Source: Thuidium tamariscinum (lineage: Eukaryota > Streptophyta > Bryopsida > Hypnales > Thuidiaceae). Taken from it: a stretch of 64,000 nt of DNA. The notes beneath the pieces were generated by a model, which saw only the letters and a program-made list of their open reading frames with translations, did not search any database and was not told the DNA's origin. The stretch spans positions 14,572,501 through 14,636,500 of the forward strand of contig OZ019759.1 in NCBI GenBank assembly GCA_947034885.2. The letters are read 5' to 3'. This document shows positions 35,462 through 46,764 of the stretch, piece after piece. The stretch's first letter is position 1, and each line of letters starts with the position of its first letter. A program made the position numbers and the translations under genes.

Positions 35462-38400
35462 ATGGCTTCTATACGTGTAGATGGTCACGAGGTCCCCTTA
35501 GTCTTCCCACTTGATGAAAAAGGGTATGCTACTGTTTTCAACCACTTTCTTCATGTGAGGTTCAAGTTCATTGAGTCATCTGTCTATATTGAGGAAGAGA
35601 GAAAGTCTGAGGCAGGTGAACTACTACAATCTATTCCTCTCATGAAGTCACTATGTGAAGAAGGACATTGTTGGTCTTTGGGTTCTGGAAATTATAGAGT
35701 GTATGGTCTCCCTCTACCGATGCATCCTGTGTCAACTGAAATAGGAAGTCGCCAGTCGGCCAACTCAACAGTGGACATGCCCTTCGCGGCTAAGGCAACT
35801 ATACCATGTCCTAATACTCGCAGTCCTCTCCCAATGTTTGCTACAAATGAAAATGATGTTCTTGTGAAGGTAGAGAAGTTGGATACTATTGTAGATTTAT
35901 CTAGCGATTCGGAAGGAGAGTTCGTACCCTCGTCTCTTACCCCTAAACCCTCCATGATTATAATTGATTCAAGTGAAAAGGCCACCCCTCACTCAAACAG
36001 GAAAATGGAAGGTAGTTCTATTTCTCAGTCTTTGCTTTCTAGTCCTTTGCCACAAGCAAATACTGTGAGATCCGTCAGTATAATGGATTGTCTACATAGA
36101 CTTGCTACTCTTCATCGTTCTAGGAGTGAATTGTCTACAGTAGACCTGAATATCATGAAACATCATCGGGTAGCGTTTCTACCACCTGCATACAATGGAG
36201 ACTCTATTTTTGAGTTACCACCTTGTCAATCCTCATCTTCTTCATCGGCTGCCAAGAATCTGGAGGGAATGGATAAGCGTTATGACGGACATCCTTGGTG
36301 CAAACTGGTGACAACAAACATCCACAACACAGACAATCTTAAGTTTCGTAAGTCATACTGCGCTGGTCATCTTGTTTGTAAGAATACTGAGTGTGAGTAC
36401 TTGAAGAGGGCTTCTAGAAAGAATGAAACAGAGTGGATAGGGTCTACTATTTTCCCTTTTGTAGTAGGAGAAGGTCCTCCTAAAGATTGTAGGCTTATTT
36501 GCAAAGTGTGCAAAAATATACCTACTTGCATTGGCATGTGTGACGCTAGGATATACTATTGCTACAGTGATAATCCCGAAATGACTAGAGCCGCTATTCA
36601 CTTTGGAAGTCATACTCACCCGGTAGCTAAAGGCATGTATAGAGACTCCGCCAAAGAAATTAGCGAACTCATTGCAGAACAAGTGGCCAAAACTCCAACG
36701 GCTACAAACTCTGCTATTGCGTTGTCTGCTAGCAAAGACTTCTTGACGAATCATTTATTTCACTACGGAACCGGAGAGAAGGAGTTGCTTAAGGGAGAAG
36801 AGATGGAAGAGGTTATGGACCGCTTCCAAGTTCTAAGCAGTCCTAGTATACGGAATGTCATCTCTTCTTTCCGCACAAACAATCGAGGAGGTGTTATCGA
36901 CAACATTATGACTATGAAGAAAGAATCCAAATTTGAATTCATCCACGACAGCGTTTTCCCAGGCCAAGGCAAGGAGAAAGTGTATATATTCAAAATGCTT
37001 ACCGAAGGACCTGGAAGTGGAGTCGACCTCGTCAAGCGCATGCAACCCCAAAGAGATCTTCACAATGCGTGGATGATGTTTGACCACGTGAAGCGCGTGA
37101 AGGACTGGACCACGATGGCTTGCCACGTGTATGACGCACAGTACAAGAAAGTGATGACCATTGCAGTATGTGACATGCAGTCTGAAGATACAGAAGTTCA
37201 AGTACAATTCTGGAGGAGTTTGAAGGCTGTCATGACTAATCATGGTGTGTCTGACACAAACTTTAAGGGCTTCATGGCAGACAGTGCAATGGCAAATTGG
37301 AATGCAGTACGTATTGTCTTTGGCAGTGTTTCTCCGAATGAGGTCATGGAAAACCGAGAGAGGACATGCTTGTTGCATTGGACTTCTTCTCTTATCAAGC
37401 ACACTCAGAAACATATCAAGCAAGCATTCCAACACCAACACAATATGCTGTGCAAGCAATACAAAGAATCCAAGACCATGGATGAAGCAGAGACACGATA
37501 TCTTGCAATCCGGTCATGGTGGTTGTCATCTGGAGCTGCAAGCGAAGAGTCTCTTCATCACTTAGAGCATTGGCTGGCATTTTGGCATTTTCGGTATTTA
37601 CAATGGGGAGGCTTTATGACAATGGTACGCAAAATAATGATTTGTTTGTAGTTTTTTCTTATATTTGCTAGAAAATGTGGAAGGTATATAATTAAATTTA
37701 CAAATAGAAGGACTAAGTCTTTGTATTCTAGTATTTGTTGTGTGAGTATAGAGAACTAGAAATCCTATCTTGGTATCCTTGTATGTGAAATGGGATTGCT
37801 CTGAGGCCACACATGTGGTTCCGTCGGATCCGACGGAATCATATTGGTTGCCTCAAAATAATACCATTCTGGATATTTATCACTTGTAAAGAATTCTGTA
37901 CGTTTGTCCATTAGGATTTTCATTCTTCATTTATCTTGCAAACTATCCTACACCCACATTTAGATTATTTGGAAGGGAAGGATGCAATCTTGAATCTAAA
38001 TTTTGGCAAATATTGTGTCTCTAACCAATATCATTAAATTTTCAAGGTTTGAGTTTGGAAGAGATGACAGATCTACCTTTCTGTAATTTATCTGAAACGA
38101 TTCATAACAAGTGGCTACAAATGTCCGGTAAACGTGGAAACAATTTGTTTGACGCTACTTGTGATGATAGTATTCGCGCTTGGATGCAAATGACGAACTA
38201 CCGTGCATATCTCAAAGGACACGCATCTGGTTCAGGCCCATCAAAGGGGGAATTGAAGTTGAGAGCTGCAAGACGTAGCGGATGCCCTAAGAAAATAGCG
38301 GAAGCGTTGAACACATTGCCAGAAGCTCATGGTGTGGGAACTCGAGTACCACATTTAGAAGGAGAAGAAATATTTGGAAGCACTAAGCGAAAGTTGGATG

Positions 38401-39434
38401 TGCCTATTGGTGATGATGGAGATTCGCATAGACCAGACAAAATGAACTTCTCCCAACCCCGTGTTCGAACAAGGTCAACTAAGATAGTACAAGAGCCATT
38501 GGAGGTCAATGCATCACAAAGTGAGGTAAATCCCTTTCAATTTGTGAGTGTAGCATTTGAAAGTGATTGTGACACATCAAAGTGGCACATTGCTAGGATC
38601 AATCAAAAATCAAATGCTAGATGTTCAGCTCAACAACGAACATCCAACATCAAATGTACTTGTAGGATTTCGAAGGGGAAAAAGGGAACCCCTGCTCCTA
38701 CGTATCGTGGTAGAAAAGAAGAGTATGGCACTAAATGGGAGGTCGTGGTAGACTTCTGGTTTTGTTGGGATGATATTGAACGATGCGTCAAAGGTACCAA
38801 GCGGAAGTGGGTCATTGATTGGCCAGAGGTGCCAGAGGTTTGGCCTATTTTGAGTGGAACAAACCTCAATCGAGAAGAGACTTTGTTGTTGCAGCATGCA
38901 GGCTTCCATCTTCAAGAGAAGCCGATATTGTCACCACGTAAGCTCTTTACCATGTCTAAGATTTTCACGCCTTTCCTTCTTGACCAACCATCTCCACCTA
39001 ATGCGGATGTACATCCAACAGTGAGAAACAACCGAACTATTAGGAGACTTGCAAATGCCCCAATTGTAGAGCAACGAAACAAATGGGAGAGTGCTGGGAA
39101 TATTAGAGGACAAATAGTAGAAGTGATCCTTCTCCCTTTTCCAGGACTTGGTGCAATAGTAGTTTTGGAAACTGGGATGGAATCTACAAAAAACGTTTAT
39201 CGAGTGACAATGGGTATGTTCCCTACATGTACATGCCCAGACTTCGTGAACATGGTTGTATCTGCTATTGGAGGGCGAGCACAATACGTGAACTGCAAGC
39301 ACTTGTACTATTTGTACAGGTATTTCTGCAAGATGGATATTCATGATGATAAATTCATTCATACACCTAGTTATAGCTTCAATGAGTTGAAGGTACTCCT
39401 AGTCCGTGCAGGGATCATTATAGTCTCGAAATAG
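35462..39434 (+). CDS. GCM-like zinc / DDE-like / SWIM protein, candidate transposase
   Basis: Two exons: 35462-37624 (ATG, MASIRVDGHEVP) and 38064-39434 (the acceptor AG at 38062-38063 keeps the frame; the AG at 38045-38046 would shift it). About 720 plus 456 residues with no internal stop. After an acidic/serine linker, KSYCAGHLVCKNTECEY, CRLICKVCKNIPTC and IHFGSHTHPV form a GCM1/FLYWCH-like zinc block. HVYDAQYKKVMTIAVCD and GFMADSAMANWNAVR are candidate catalytic-aspartate strands of an RNase-H fold, and CNLSETIHNKW a candidate glutamate site. A SWIM finger follows near the end (TCTCPDF ... NCKHLYYLY). This order is typical of MULE-related transposases. It lies within the TTAA-bordered element and is the only transposase-like gene there. 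The intron carries hairpin 5. Confidence 0.65.
37795..37860. repeat. foldback hairpin 5, core CCGTCGGATCCGACGG
   Basis: Core at 37821-37836 with short, partly matching arms (TGAGGCCAC...GGTT on the left, GGTTGCCTCA on the right). It lies in the single intron of the SWIM gene. Confidence 0.7.
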
Positions 39435-39436
39435 GC

Positions 39437-40381
39437 ATAGCTTCTTATTTTCAATGTACCTCATCCATATTGTATCATTGGACATTTTCAGTGCATGAAA
39501 TCATATGAAAATCATGGAATAGAAGGAAATATATGCATGACATGAATACATGACCCTTAACCCTCAAAAGTAAGGGAAATGTGGGATAATTTTTCAAATG
39601 CATATGTACAAGTTCAAATTGTATATCTCATCATGATAATGCACATGTGAATATGAAACACATTTTTCTTTTCTGAATCATTTCCTAAACCATTGTAGTC
39701 CATTTTATAAAAAGCCAAAATTCCTTTTCTCTTGTCTTTCCTAAACCCTCCTCCATCATTATTTGGTTTTAATTTGGGAGATGCATTTGTTAAGTATTTT
39801 CTTTTAAATTTTCTTCGATTGTTTCCATTTATCTTCCATTTTCACAAAATATCTCCCCATTTTTCCCATTTTAAACTCATTTCTATACCTTAGCCTTTTT
39901 TTTTGCTTTACATCTACACTTGTACCAACACATGTCCCAAATCCCTATTTGTATAGGATAGTTATATGCCTCAATTTTGCTTATTTGTTTTATATACCCT
40001 CCCACAAATACTAGTGACTATTCCAAAAGTGACATGATGAGTTCATAATACCTGAAGCAGTCTGAAAGTTCTTAACTGTAAATCAAGTTTTGGATTTGAT
40101 ACTTTGCACAAAACTTTGGAACCCTACACCTAAACCCTAAACAATGTATGGCTACTCAATATAATTTTTCATGACAATCCACGGTTATAGGGGGGCACGG
40201 TAATAGGTCACAGAACTTCATACAAATAGTAAATTCAGAAATATTTTTGAATAATTCTGGCCCAATTCCTTTTTTCACCAACTTCTTCAACAATTAAGTC
40301 TTGTTGAGGCTCACCGCTCACAAGATTCCCGCTCGCAACTCACGAGCTCACCGCTCCAAACTCGAACGCTAGCGTCGTTGG
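39437..40381. other. 3' flank of the SWIM gene and right subterminal part of the TTAA element
   Basis: AT-rich with no gene seen. CTCACCGCTC and GCTCGCAACT repeats at 40308-40362 correspond, inverted, to the GTGAGC-rich stretch near 24.75 kb. The 3' end of the minus-strand kinase lies at 40612. Confidence 0.4.
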
Positions 40382-40611
40382 TGGTCCTTTAGGGGTTAAC
40401 ATGGCATTAAGTCCAAAATTTGCGAAGGGACAGAACTACTCACAAATCCACTCACCGGAATCGTACTCGAATGGAACAAAAAGATTTACATATATTTATT
40501 TCAAAAAGGAGTTAGTACAAAATTCAGTGAGGCAAAGTTCGTGGACTATACTGTGGTAAAAGCAAGTACTAAGGTACGTCTACGATTACATTGCCACTAA
40601 AATACTATTCT

Positions 40612-42315
40612 CTAATCTTCATTCCTTGCTTGTTCTTGTAGAAGTGCTTGCTCCTTGCGGGCCTCGCGGTAGCAATCCACGGGTGGAGTCCAAAATAAGG
40701 GGGCGCCACTAATTCGTCCCACGGCGTACGTAACCGTGCGTCGTTGTAGTGGGTCCTCTTTGCACAATTCGCCCAATGTGGCTTGAAATGTACCAAACGT
40801 TGTATGGTCGGGAAGCATTTCCGTATTTTCGCGATCTTTCTTCCATATCCTCTCCGCAAGCTTCCCAACAGCAAATCCGTCCGTATGTATACTGACACAT
40901 GGTGCCCCATCTACGCGAGTAGGGGATACCGAAGTGCCCGCCTCTCCAGTCACATACATCAATTCAGGGGCCACCCACCAACGTTTCTTACGTGTAGCCC
41001 GCATTTGGTTTCCACATTGAAACTGGTACAAAGAATGGGTTTCTTCATTGATACGACTAGCCATTCCCCAATCACATAGCCCAATCCACACTATTCGCCC
41101 ATCATCATTCGGAAAATGCAACATGATGTTTTCTGGCGTGATGTCGTTGTGGAGCACCGAAGATTGTTGCACCGCATCCACGATGCAAATTAACGCCCAT
41201 GCAAGCTCAGTGCGGTTTCTACGATAAGCCAAGAGTCTTTTGGCTTCTTGCATCGTCTGTGGAGTTGCATGGTAGGCAAGCTCCCCGATCTCAACATAAT
41301 CTCGGTTTTTGTGGTCCAAGGCAAACATGGCTCCCAATGTTCCTCCATTCCACCATTGAGAATAACACTCCATGGTCATGTCATTTATAGAAAAAAATTT
41401 TATGACCCCTGGATGATTACATGGACAAACCAAAGCCTCGATGGACAACTTCTCCCGCGACTTCTTCAATTGATCCACATATAGGGCTGTCTTGCCTGCC
41501 AATTCCATCGTGGGGGGAATGTGCCTTGAATTTTGGAGGCTCACTTTACGCACCCTCCCGTGCCCCCCTTGTTTGTTGTGGCCTGACAATGGAACCACCA
41601 CCACTCCTCGTTCGAGAAATACCACTCCTCGTTCGAGAAATACCACTCCTCGTTCGAGAAATACCACTCCTCCTGCACCCGCTTGGCCTAGGGACAAGCT
41701 TTGGCTTTGCTGAAACCATGGGGCAGAGCGGATATTGCTGGAAGACTGCGCTCGCATTGCGTCATGCCACCAATACACCTTTTTGTGCAACAAATGCAAT
41801 GCTTGTTGCTTCGGCGCTACATCTCGTTTGAAGCCCTTTACCGATGCGGCGACTTGGGCGATGTTGAAAACACAAGTTTGCACTTGTTCGTCAAGCCAAC
41901 GACGGAAGTGTTCCTTTGTGCGATCTTCAAGCCACTCATCCTCACCCATTGTTGTCCAAAACATGTAGGTGAATTTGTTTTTTATTGTCTCCACCCCTTG
42001 CAATCCACGCGAGACATAGGTCGTATTCAATTGAGCAATCGTATATTGCTCCAGAAAATCCAATGCCACTTCCTGCACTTTCCTGGTCGCAGCCTTCCTT
42101 GGCCAGTCGTCTGTATTCGCAGCCTTGTGCCTCCGCCTGTTCTTTTTTTTCTTGGCCCCCGAAGATTCTCCTCCAACCACACCACCGACCCCTTCTCCGG
42201 CCAATATTGCCTCTGATACGCAGTCAATGGATTCTGGAGACTGTTCACCAACAGAATCTCCGATGCCTGAAAACCACGCATCAACCTTGCGCTTCGACGC
42301 ACCTCGCCCGTCCAT
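40612..42315 (-). CDS. protein kinase-domain protein, single exon, 567 residues
   Basis: An uninterrupted frame from ATG 42315 to the stop at 40612. Residues 1-200 are unrelated to kinases and basic near 55-75 (KKKKNRRRHKAA); this part may bind DNA or partners. A kinase-like domain follows: glycine-rich loop QGGHGRVRKV (~249-258), a possible ATP lysine in ELAGKTALYV (K275), catalytic loop VLHNDITPENIML (H389-N-D391; family HRDLKPEN), metal-binding CDWG (415-417, family DFG) and VAPEL (family APE). Catalytic Asp, loop Asn and DxG Asp are kept, but the lysine of the HRDLKPEN loop is Thr, so activity is plausible but not certain. Three VVFLERG repeats precede the glycine loop. The gene is inside the hAT element and outside the nested TTAA element, with a hAT-type GC-rich cluster upstream; this suggests long-term cargo. 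Confidence 0.8.
   Translation of the reverse strand: MDGRGASKRKVDAWFSGIGDSVGEQSPESIDCVSEAILAGEGVGGVVGGESSGAKKKKNRRRHKAANTDDWPRKAATRKVQEVALDFLEQYTIAQLNTTYVSRGLQGVETIKNKFTYMFWTTMGEDEWLEDRTKEHFRRWLDEQVQTCVFNIAQVAASVKGFKRDVAPKQQALHLLHKKVYWWHDAMRAQSSSNIRSAPWFQQSQSLSLGQAGAGGVVFLERGVVFLERGVVFLERGVVVVPLSGHNKQGGHGRVRKVSLQNSRHIPPTMELAGKTALYVDQLKKSREKLSIEALVCPCNHPGVIKFFSINDMTMECYSQWWNGGTLGAMFALDHKNRDYVEIGELAYHATPQTMQEAKRLLAYRRNRTELAWALICIVDAVQQSSVLHNDITPENIMLHFPNDDGRIVWIGLCDWGMASRINEETHSLYQFQCGNQMRATRKKRWWVAPELMYVTGEAGTSVSPTRVDGAPCVSIHTDGFAVGKLAERIWKKDRENTEMLPDHTTFGTFQATLGELCKEDPLQRRTVTYAVGRISGAPLFWTPPVDCYREARKEQALLQEQARNED
41600..41662 (-). repeat. 21-bp in-frame tandem repeat in the kinase gene
   Basis: ACCACTCCTCGTTCGAGAAA plus one T is repeated exactly three times (41600, 41621, 41642). 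It encodes V-V-F-L-E-R-G three times just before the kinase glycine loop. The exact identity points to a recent or ongoing copy-number change. Confidence 0.9.
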
Positions 42316-42510
42316 TCTGAAAAATAATATGCGATGGTAAAACCAAGGAATTAGGGTTCAGTACTCACAAATGTGAAAACTATCCCCCCTTCCTCAGCCG
42401 AGCCTCCTCGCAAGCACCCGCGCTCCCAAGCAAGGACTGCAACCAATCCAGGGCAAGAGAGCACCGTCAGAGCAGGAGAGACTCGTGCAGAGTGGGGGAA
42501 CTAGCCCACC

Positions 42511-42518
42511 TTATATAG
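42511..42518 (-). promoter_or_regulatory. TATA box of the kinase gene
   Basis: TATATAAGG on the minus strand, about 195 bases upstream of the kinase ATG at 42315, with the GC-rich cluster (42520-42870) immediately further upstream. Confidence 0.6.
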
Positions 42519-42519
42519 C

Positions 42520-42870
42520 CGTTGGCGAACCGTCGCATGGACGGCCGATCCGTCCAGGGAACTCGAAAGCCGTTGAGGGGTGTCGGGAACTCAAAGACCG
42601 TCGAGGGGACGCGTTGGGCCGCTGGCCGTCCTCAGAATTCGGAAGCCGTCAAGGGGAATGTCGAGGACGATGAGGCCGTCGACGGGACGCCCCATCCGTC
42701 CCGGGAATTTCAAAGCCGTCGTGGGGACCGTCGAGGAACTGCGAGACCGTCGAGGGGACGCACAAGCTGTCCTGGGAATTCGGGGGTCCGTTGTGGAACG
42801 AGGCCGTCCACGCGACCCCACAGGGCGTCCCGGGAATTCTGAACCATTAAGGGGATCGTCGGGGAAGCAC
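42520..42870. promoter_or_regulatory. GC-rich CCGTCGAGGGGAC repeat cluster upstream of the kinase
   Basis: Units like CCGTCGAGGGGACGC, GGGAACTCGAAAGCCGTC and GTCCCGGGAATTC recur every 30-45 bases. Composition and motifs resemble the clusters at both hAT ends and upstream of the RING gene. Their position directly behind a TATA box suggests a shared control element (inference). Confidence 0.6.
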
Positions 42871-42879
42871 AGGGCGGTG

Positions 42880-44281
42880 AAGATGCCAACGAAGACTTAA
42901 TGGCAAGCCTCGTGCAACTGAAATTCCTCTACAAGGTAATAAGGTAACAGGCCAGAAATCGCCCATCTAAGGGTTGACACTGAATTTTGAGAAGGTCAAA
43001 AACCCAGCCTAAAGCCCTTGCCCAACCGAAGGTTTAGGATTTAGGGTTTAGGGTTTAAGTTCCTTTTTACTTTTGCGTAAATGAAGGTAAAATGTCTAAT
43101 TTAGTAATTTAATAACTTAAGAAGTGCATTATAATTTGTATTCGGTAATTGATCTTTCTTTTCCTAGCGTCAATCTAATTTTGCAAATTTTGAAGTAAAT
43201 AAAAGAAATAACATGAAATGATTAAACTTATTGGTTCTAGTCTAAACACATACCTCTTCGGTTGATGCGTATCCGTTCTCAGTTGTGTCGTCAAAAAGCT
43301 CTACTTCCTCCCTTTCCATCTTATTTCATTTTCCCCCGCAAATTTAGGAAATAGGAGCTAATTTTAATAATTTAATCCGGCTTAATTAGCATTTGCTATT
43401 TGATGGTCACACTATAACTCCTTGAGGAACTTAAATCATTTCCGTACAATGACTTTGCCTAAATCTAATTCAAGCGTACATACATCTATTTTACAAAATG
43501 GGGTCATATAAAATGCCTAATTGAATTCTTCAACCCAATTATATTGTTGTAACTTACTAGGAATCTAGGATGTTTTTTGGTATGAAAGATGTGCATATGG
43601 ATGTTTCCTACATATCTCCTCTTTGCAAATTAATGCTAATTCATCACCAATGTTTTATAATCAATTATCATGCTAAACCATGAGTTTTGAATGAAACAAT
43701 TCACCAAAAACTGAATTTGACTTATGTGAAATCCACATTTGGTATGCTTGATTATATTATGCAAAATTCGTTTCAATGGCAGAATTGGATGATCCTAAAC
43801 TTGTTGGTGGGTAGTGTGTAATGTACACGGCTAAAATTTTACATTGCCTTCCAGTGCTTCAGCTCATATCGAGAATGGCTGAAGTGATGGACCCTAAATT
43901 TTAGAAGTTGCCCTACGGATATGTAGGGATTTAAACTTCTCAATTTTAAATTCGGGAGCCATCCGACTAGGCATATATTTTTTAGGAAATTAGATTAGTA
44001 CTACATGTACATATTAGTATATTACTATATTGCATAATATTCTGGTCATGTAGTCATGTATTCTACTTATGAGTTATGAAACTATGAGTTATGAAAGTAT
44101 AAGTGAACTAAAGCACTAATTAGGAGTTTAGGACGGGGGCACTGGCAAGCAAGACTCCGTTAGTGGGCACCAACCAATTTTCAGAATTTAGACTCTTCTC
44201 CGGAACCCTAAACCGCTCTAATCCTCTCTTTGCCGAAGTATATGATAAACCCTAGAAGAAAGAGTTAGAATTCCGCAAGTG
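42880..44281. other. AT-rich spacer with a short telomere-like run
   Basis: No gene recognised. Near 43030-43050 the run GGTTTAGGATTTAGGGTTTAG and following TTTAGGG copies resemble plant telomere repeats but are too few to be more than interstitial remnants. Confidence 0.4.
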
Positions 44282-44645
44282 TGTTAATGGTTTGAACCAA
44301 AAAAACACGTCAAAGGGTTTAAAAAGTTACCCCAAAAAAATATAGAAGGGTTTGGAAAGAAATTGTCGAGCCCGGTTTGAATAAAAAAAATGTGGAAATG
44401 GGTTGGAAAAAAATGTGTTAATGGTTCGATTAAAAAAAATAGGGAAATGGTTTGAATCCCAAAAATGGAAGTGGTGTGAATAAAGCAAAACGTTAATGGT
44501 TTCGGGTGTTGGGCAAAAATATATAGAAGGGATTTGGACCAAAAAATGGGTTAATGGTTCGACTAAAAAAATATAGAAATGGTTCGGTTTGGAAAAAAAT
44601 GTGGAAATGGTTTGAATAAAAAAAATGGGAATGGTTTGAATAACA
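44282..44645. repeat. AT-rich tandem array, inverted relative to 50930-52260
   Basis: Units such as GTTAATGGTTTGAA, ATATAGAAATGGTTCGG and GGAAATGGTTTGAATAAAAA repeat every ~30-60 bases. Their reverse complements (TTCAAACCATTAAC, CCATTTCCATATTTTT) build the array at 50930-52260. The two arrays thus form an inverted pair around the RING gene and its promoter. Confidence 0.7.
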
Positions 44646-46760
44646 GACTCGGGGGGTTCACACCCCTTATCTTTTGGTAACCACGTGCGATAATGGGGTA
44701 TTTAATGGGGGGGTATTTATGCCCTTCTCATGTTTTTTTCCCTCCATATTAGTAGAAATAAAGCTACCGGAGTGTATTTTAGAGTACCCTATTTTCTTTT
44801 GTAAATTCTTTGAAGGACTATTTTTGAACACCCTATTTTTTTTCTACATTTCATAATTACAAAATACTGAGAAGATCAAAAACATTGTATACAAGGAAAC
44901 ATGTCAGCTTCAAGGATTTTGATGAACTAAGAACATGGTGAAACGCACAGCATATGCTATCTTTGTGCCACTAAAGAGTTTGAAAATAAAAAATCAAAGC
45001 TACAACTATTTATATTTCACCATTTATAAGAAAACAAAGCACACAATAGAGAAATTAAACTATAGTATACAATCCTAATGCAATATTTAAAACCAATTTA
45101 AAGGCACAAGAGCATATTCACATTCATTTATATAATAAGAAAACTTAGGGAATTTAATAAGCCGATTGTGTTTAAAAACACAAGTATCAATAAGTCTGCA
45201 AATCCATTCTAACATCTAAAATGAAGAATTTCAAGGACCTCTTGCTCTCAAATCAACTATTATGGTAGGAAGCTCACACGGAGGTTCATAAACTATGCAG
45301 GCTTTTTTATCTGCCTAATAGGAGGGTCTGAATTGGATAGCTCATTGTGAGAAAACTAATTGTGGATTATATTGAAGCATGCTAAGATTTGATTTTTACT
45401 ATATGAATGGATGGTTTTAGAGTTACAATGGATTCAATCCTAACTAAGTGTACTTATAGGTGTCTACTAATTTTATTCAAAATAAAAAAATGGTTGTTAA
45501 ACTACCTTCTTTCAAATGTTAAATTGTTTTGAAATAATGATTAATTGAAGAATTCATTTCAGTTTTTGAAAGGGACACATTTAGAAACCATTTCTAGTGT
45601 TTTTTACATGTTGCATTACTAGTTTTTGAACCAAACCAGATTTTTTTAGAAACTGTGCATGTATAGGTTTTCAAGGCTTACTGATCACAAATAGGGTCCT
45701 ATGACAAATTGTGTTTGAAAATTCATAATTAATTCAATTTTGCTTCAAAAAAATATGAAACAACTTGTATTAGATTCCTCATCTATTTCTCCTTGACTAA
45801 AAACTACGCTATTTTAGGTCCTACTTATTAATTTACAATTCCTTTTTAAAATTTTGAAATATGATATTAAAAAAATCTTAAATTCTGAATTCATTTTTGA
45901 CATAGTTGTTCTTTTGATTGGATAAGATGATTTCAAAAAACCCTAAACCCTAAACCCTAAACTCTGGAACGGAGTTACAAAAACTAATTTAACAACTTCA
46001 ATCAAGGAATGGACAAGGTAGCACAAATGACAAGGGTTCTCAAATATTTTGAAATAGACAAAGTTTTATAGTCACTTTAATTTTATTGACAAATACAGGC
46101 TCAAGAATCTACCATTGGATATTTAAGGTGATTAAGCATCCTACAAAAGATGATCAATCTACTTTTTCTTATACTTTAATACTATTTCATTATTTGAATG
46201 CTAAATTCTTCCTAGAATTTTTTGTATTTCTAAATTGTTGTTTAATTTTGCTAATACCTTTATATCGGCCATAACAATCGTAGTCTCATTAAATGCAAAT
46301 AATTTTATATAGAACTTTTCTCTTAGAAAAATGAATTTCAGTGTTACATGTTTACTTTACAAAAATCATTTATGCCATTGTATAAGAATATTTCAAAATA
46401 AACGCATGGCCACTTACATATTTTCTTTCACTATATACTTTTAATAAAAAAAAATAACTATAGAATTTGTATTCTTCTTTGTTAAAAATTTTGTCTACTA
46501 TTTGGTGGCATTGAGATCAGATTTCGGAATTTTTTTGATAGGTGAAAATTTAAGGAAGAGTGGTACAAATAAATTAAAGACAAGAGTTCACATGAATTCC
46601 ATTTCGTTTTGTAATTTCATTTAAAAAATCACCTCGCTTAGGACATTGTATAACCAAAATATGTTTTTTTAGCCTATGTTGATAAATGAAGATATAATGC
46701 TTAATAGTTTGTTAGATACTTGTTGAGACGACCTTATCAGTTAATCTTTGAATGTCCCAT
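44646..46760. other. AT-rich spacer, short CCCTAAA run
   Basis: No gene seen. At 45939-45962 AAACCCTAAACCCTAAACCC is a short telomere-type run. The rest is AT-rich with many homopolymers. Confidence 0.4.
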
Positions 46761-46764
46761 AAAA

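Larger units (their letters stand above)
23798..40395. mobile_element. candidate 16.6-kb nested element bordered by TTAA with 14-bp inverted ends
   Basis: CCCCTAAAGGACCA at 23798-23811 is matched exactly, inverted, by TGGTCCTTTAGGGG at 40382-40395. Both sit next to TTAA (23794-23797 and 40396-40399). Near both ends are GTGAGC-rich repeats (24732-24776 and, inverted, 40308-40362) preceded by GCTAGC. The interval contains exactly the genes that lack the hAT-type GC-rich promoter clusters: the ParB-methyltransferase gene, its small neighbour and the SWIM/DDE-like gene, plus all five CCGTCGGATCCGACGG hairpins. TTAA duplications are known for piggyBac, but no piggyBac transposase is seen; the SWIM/DDE-like protein is the only candidate transposase. 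A second imperfect copy of the end motif (24706-24719) is a caveat. The boundaries rest on sequence pattern only. Confidence 0.55.

Noticed and set aside
45939-45963. Telomere or chromosome end (CCCTAAA run; similar short runs near 24940 and 43035)
   Set aside because: Only three or so units each, inside transposon sequence; interstitial remnants at most.
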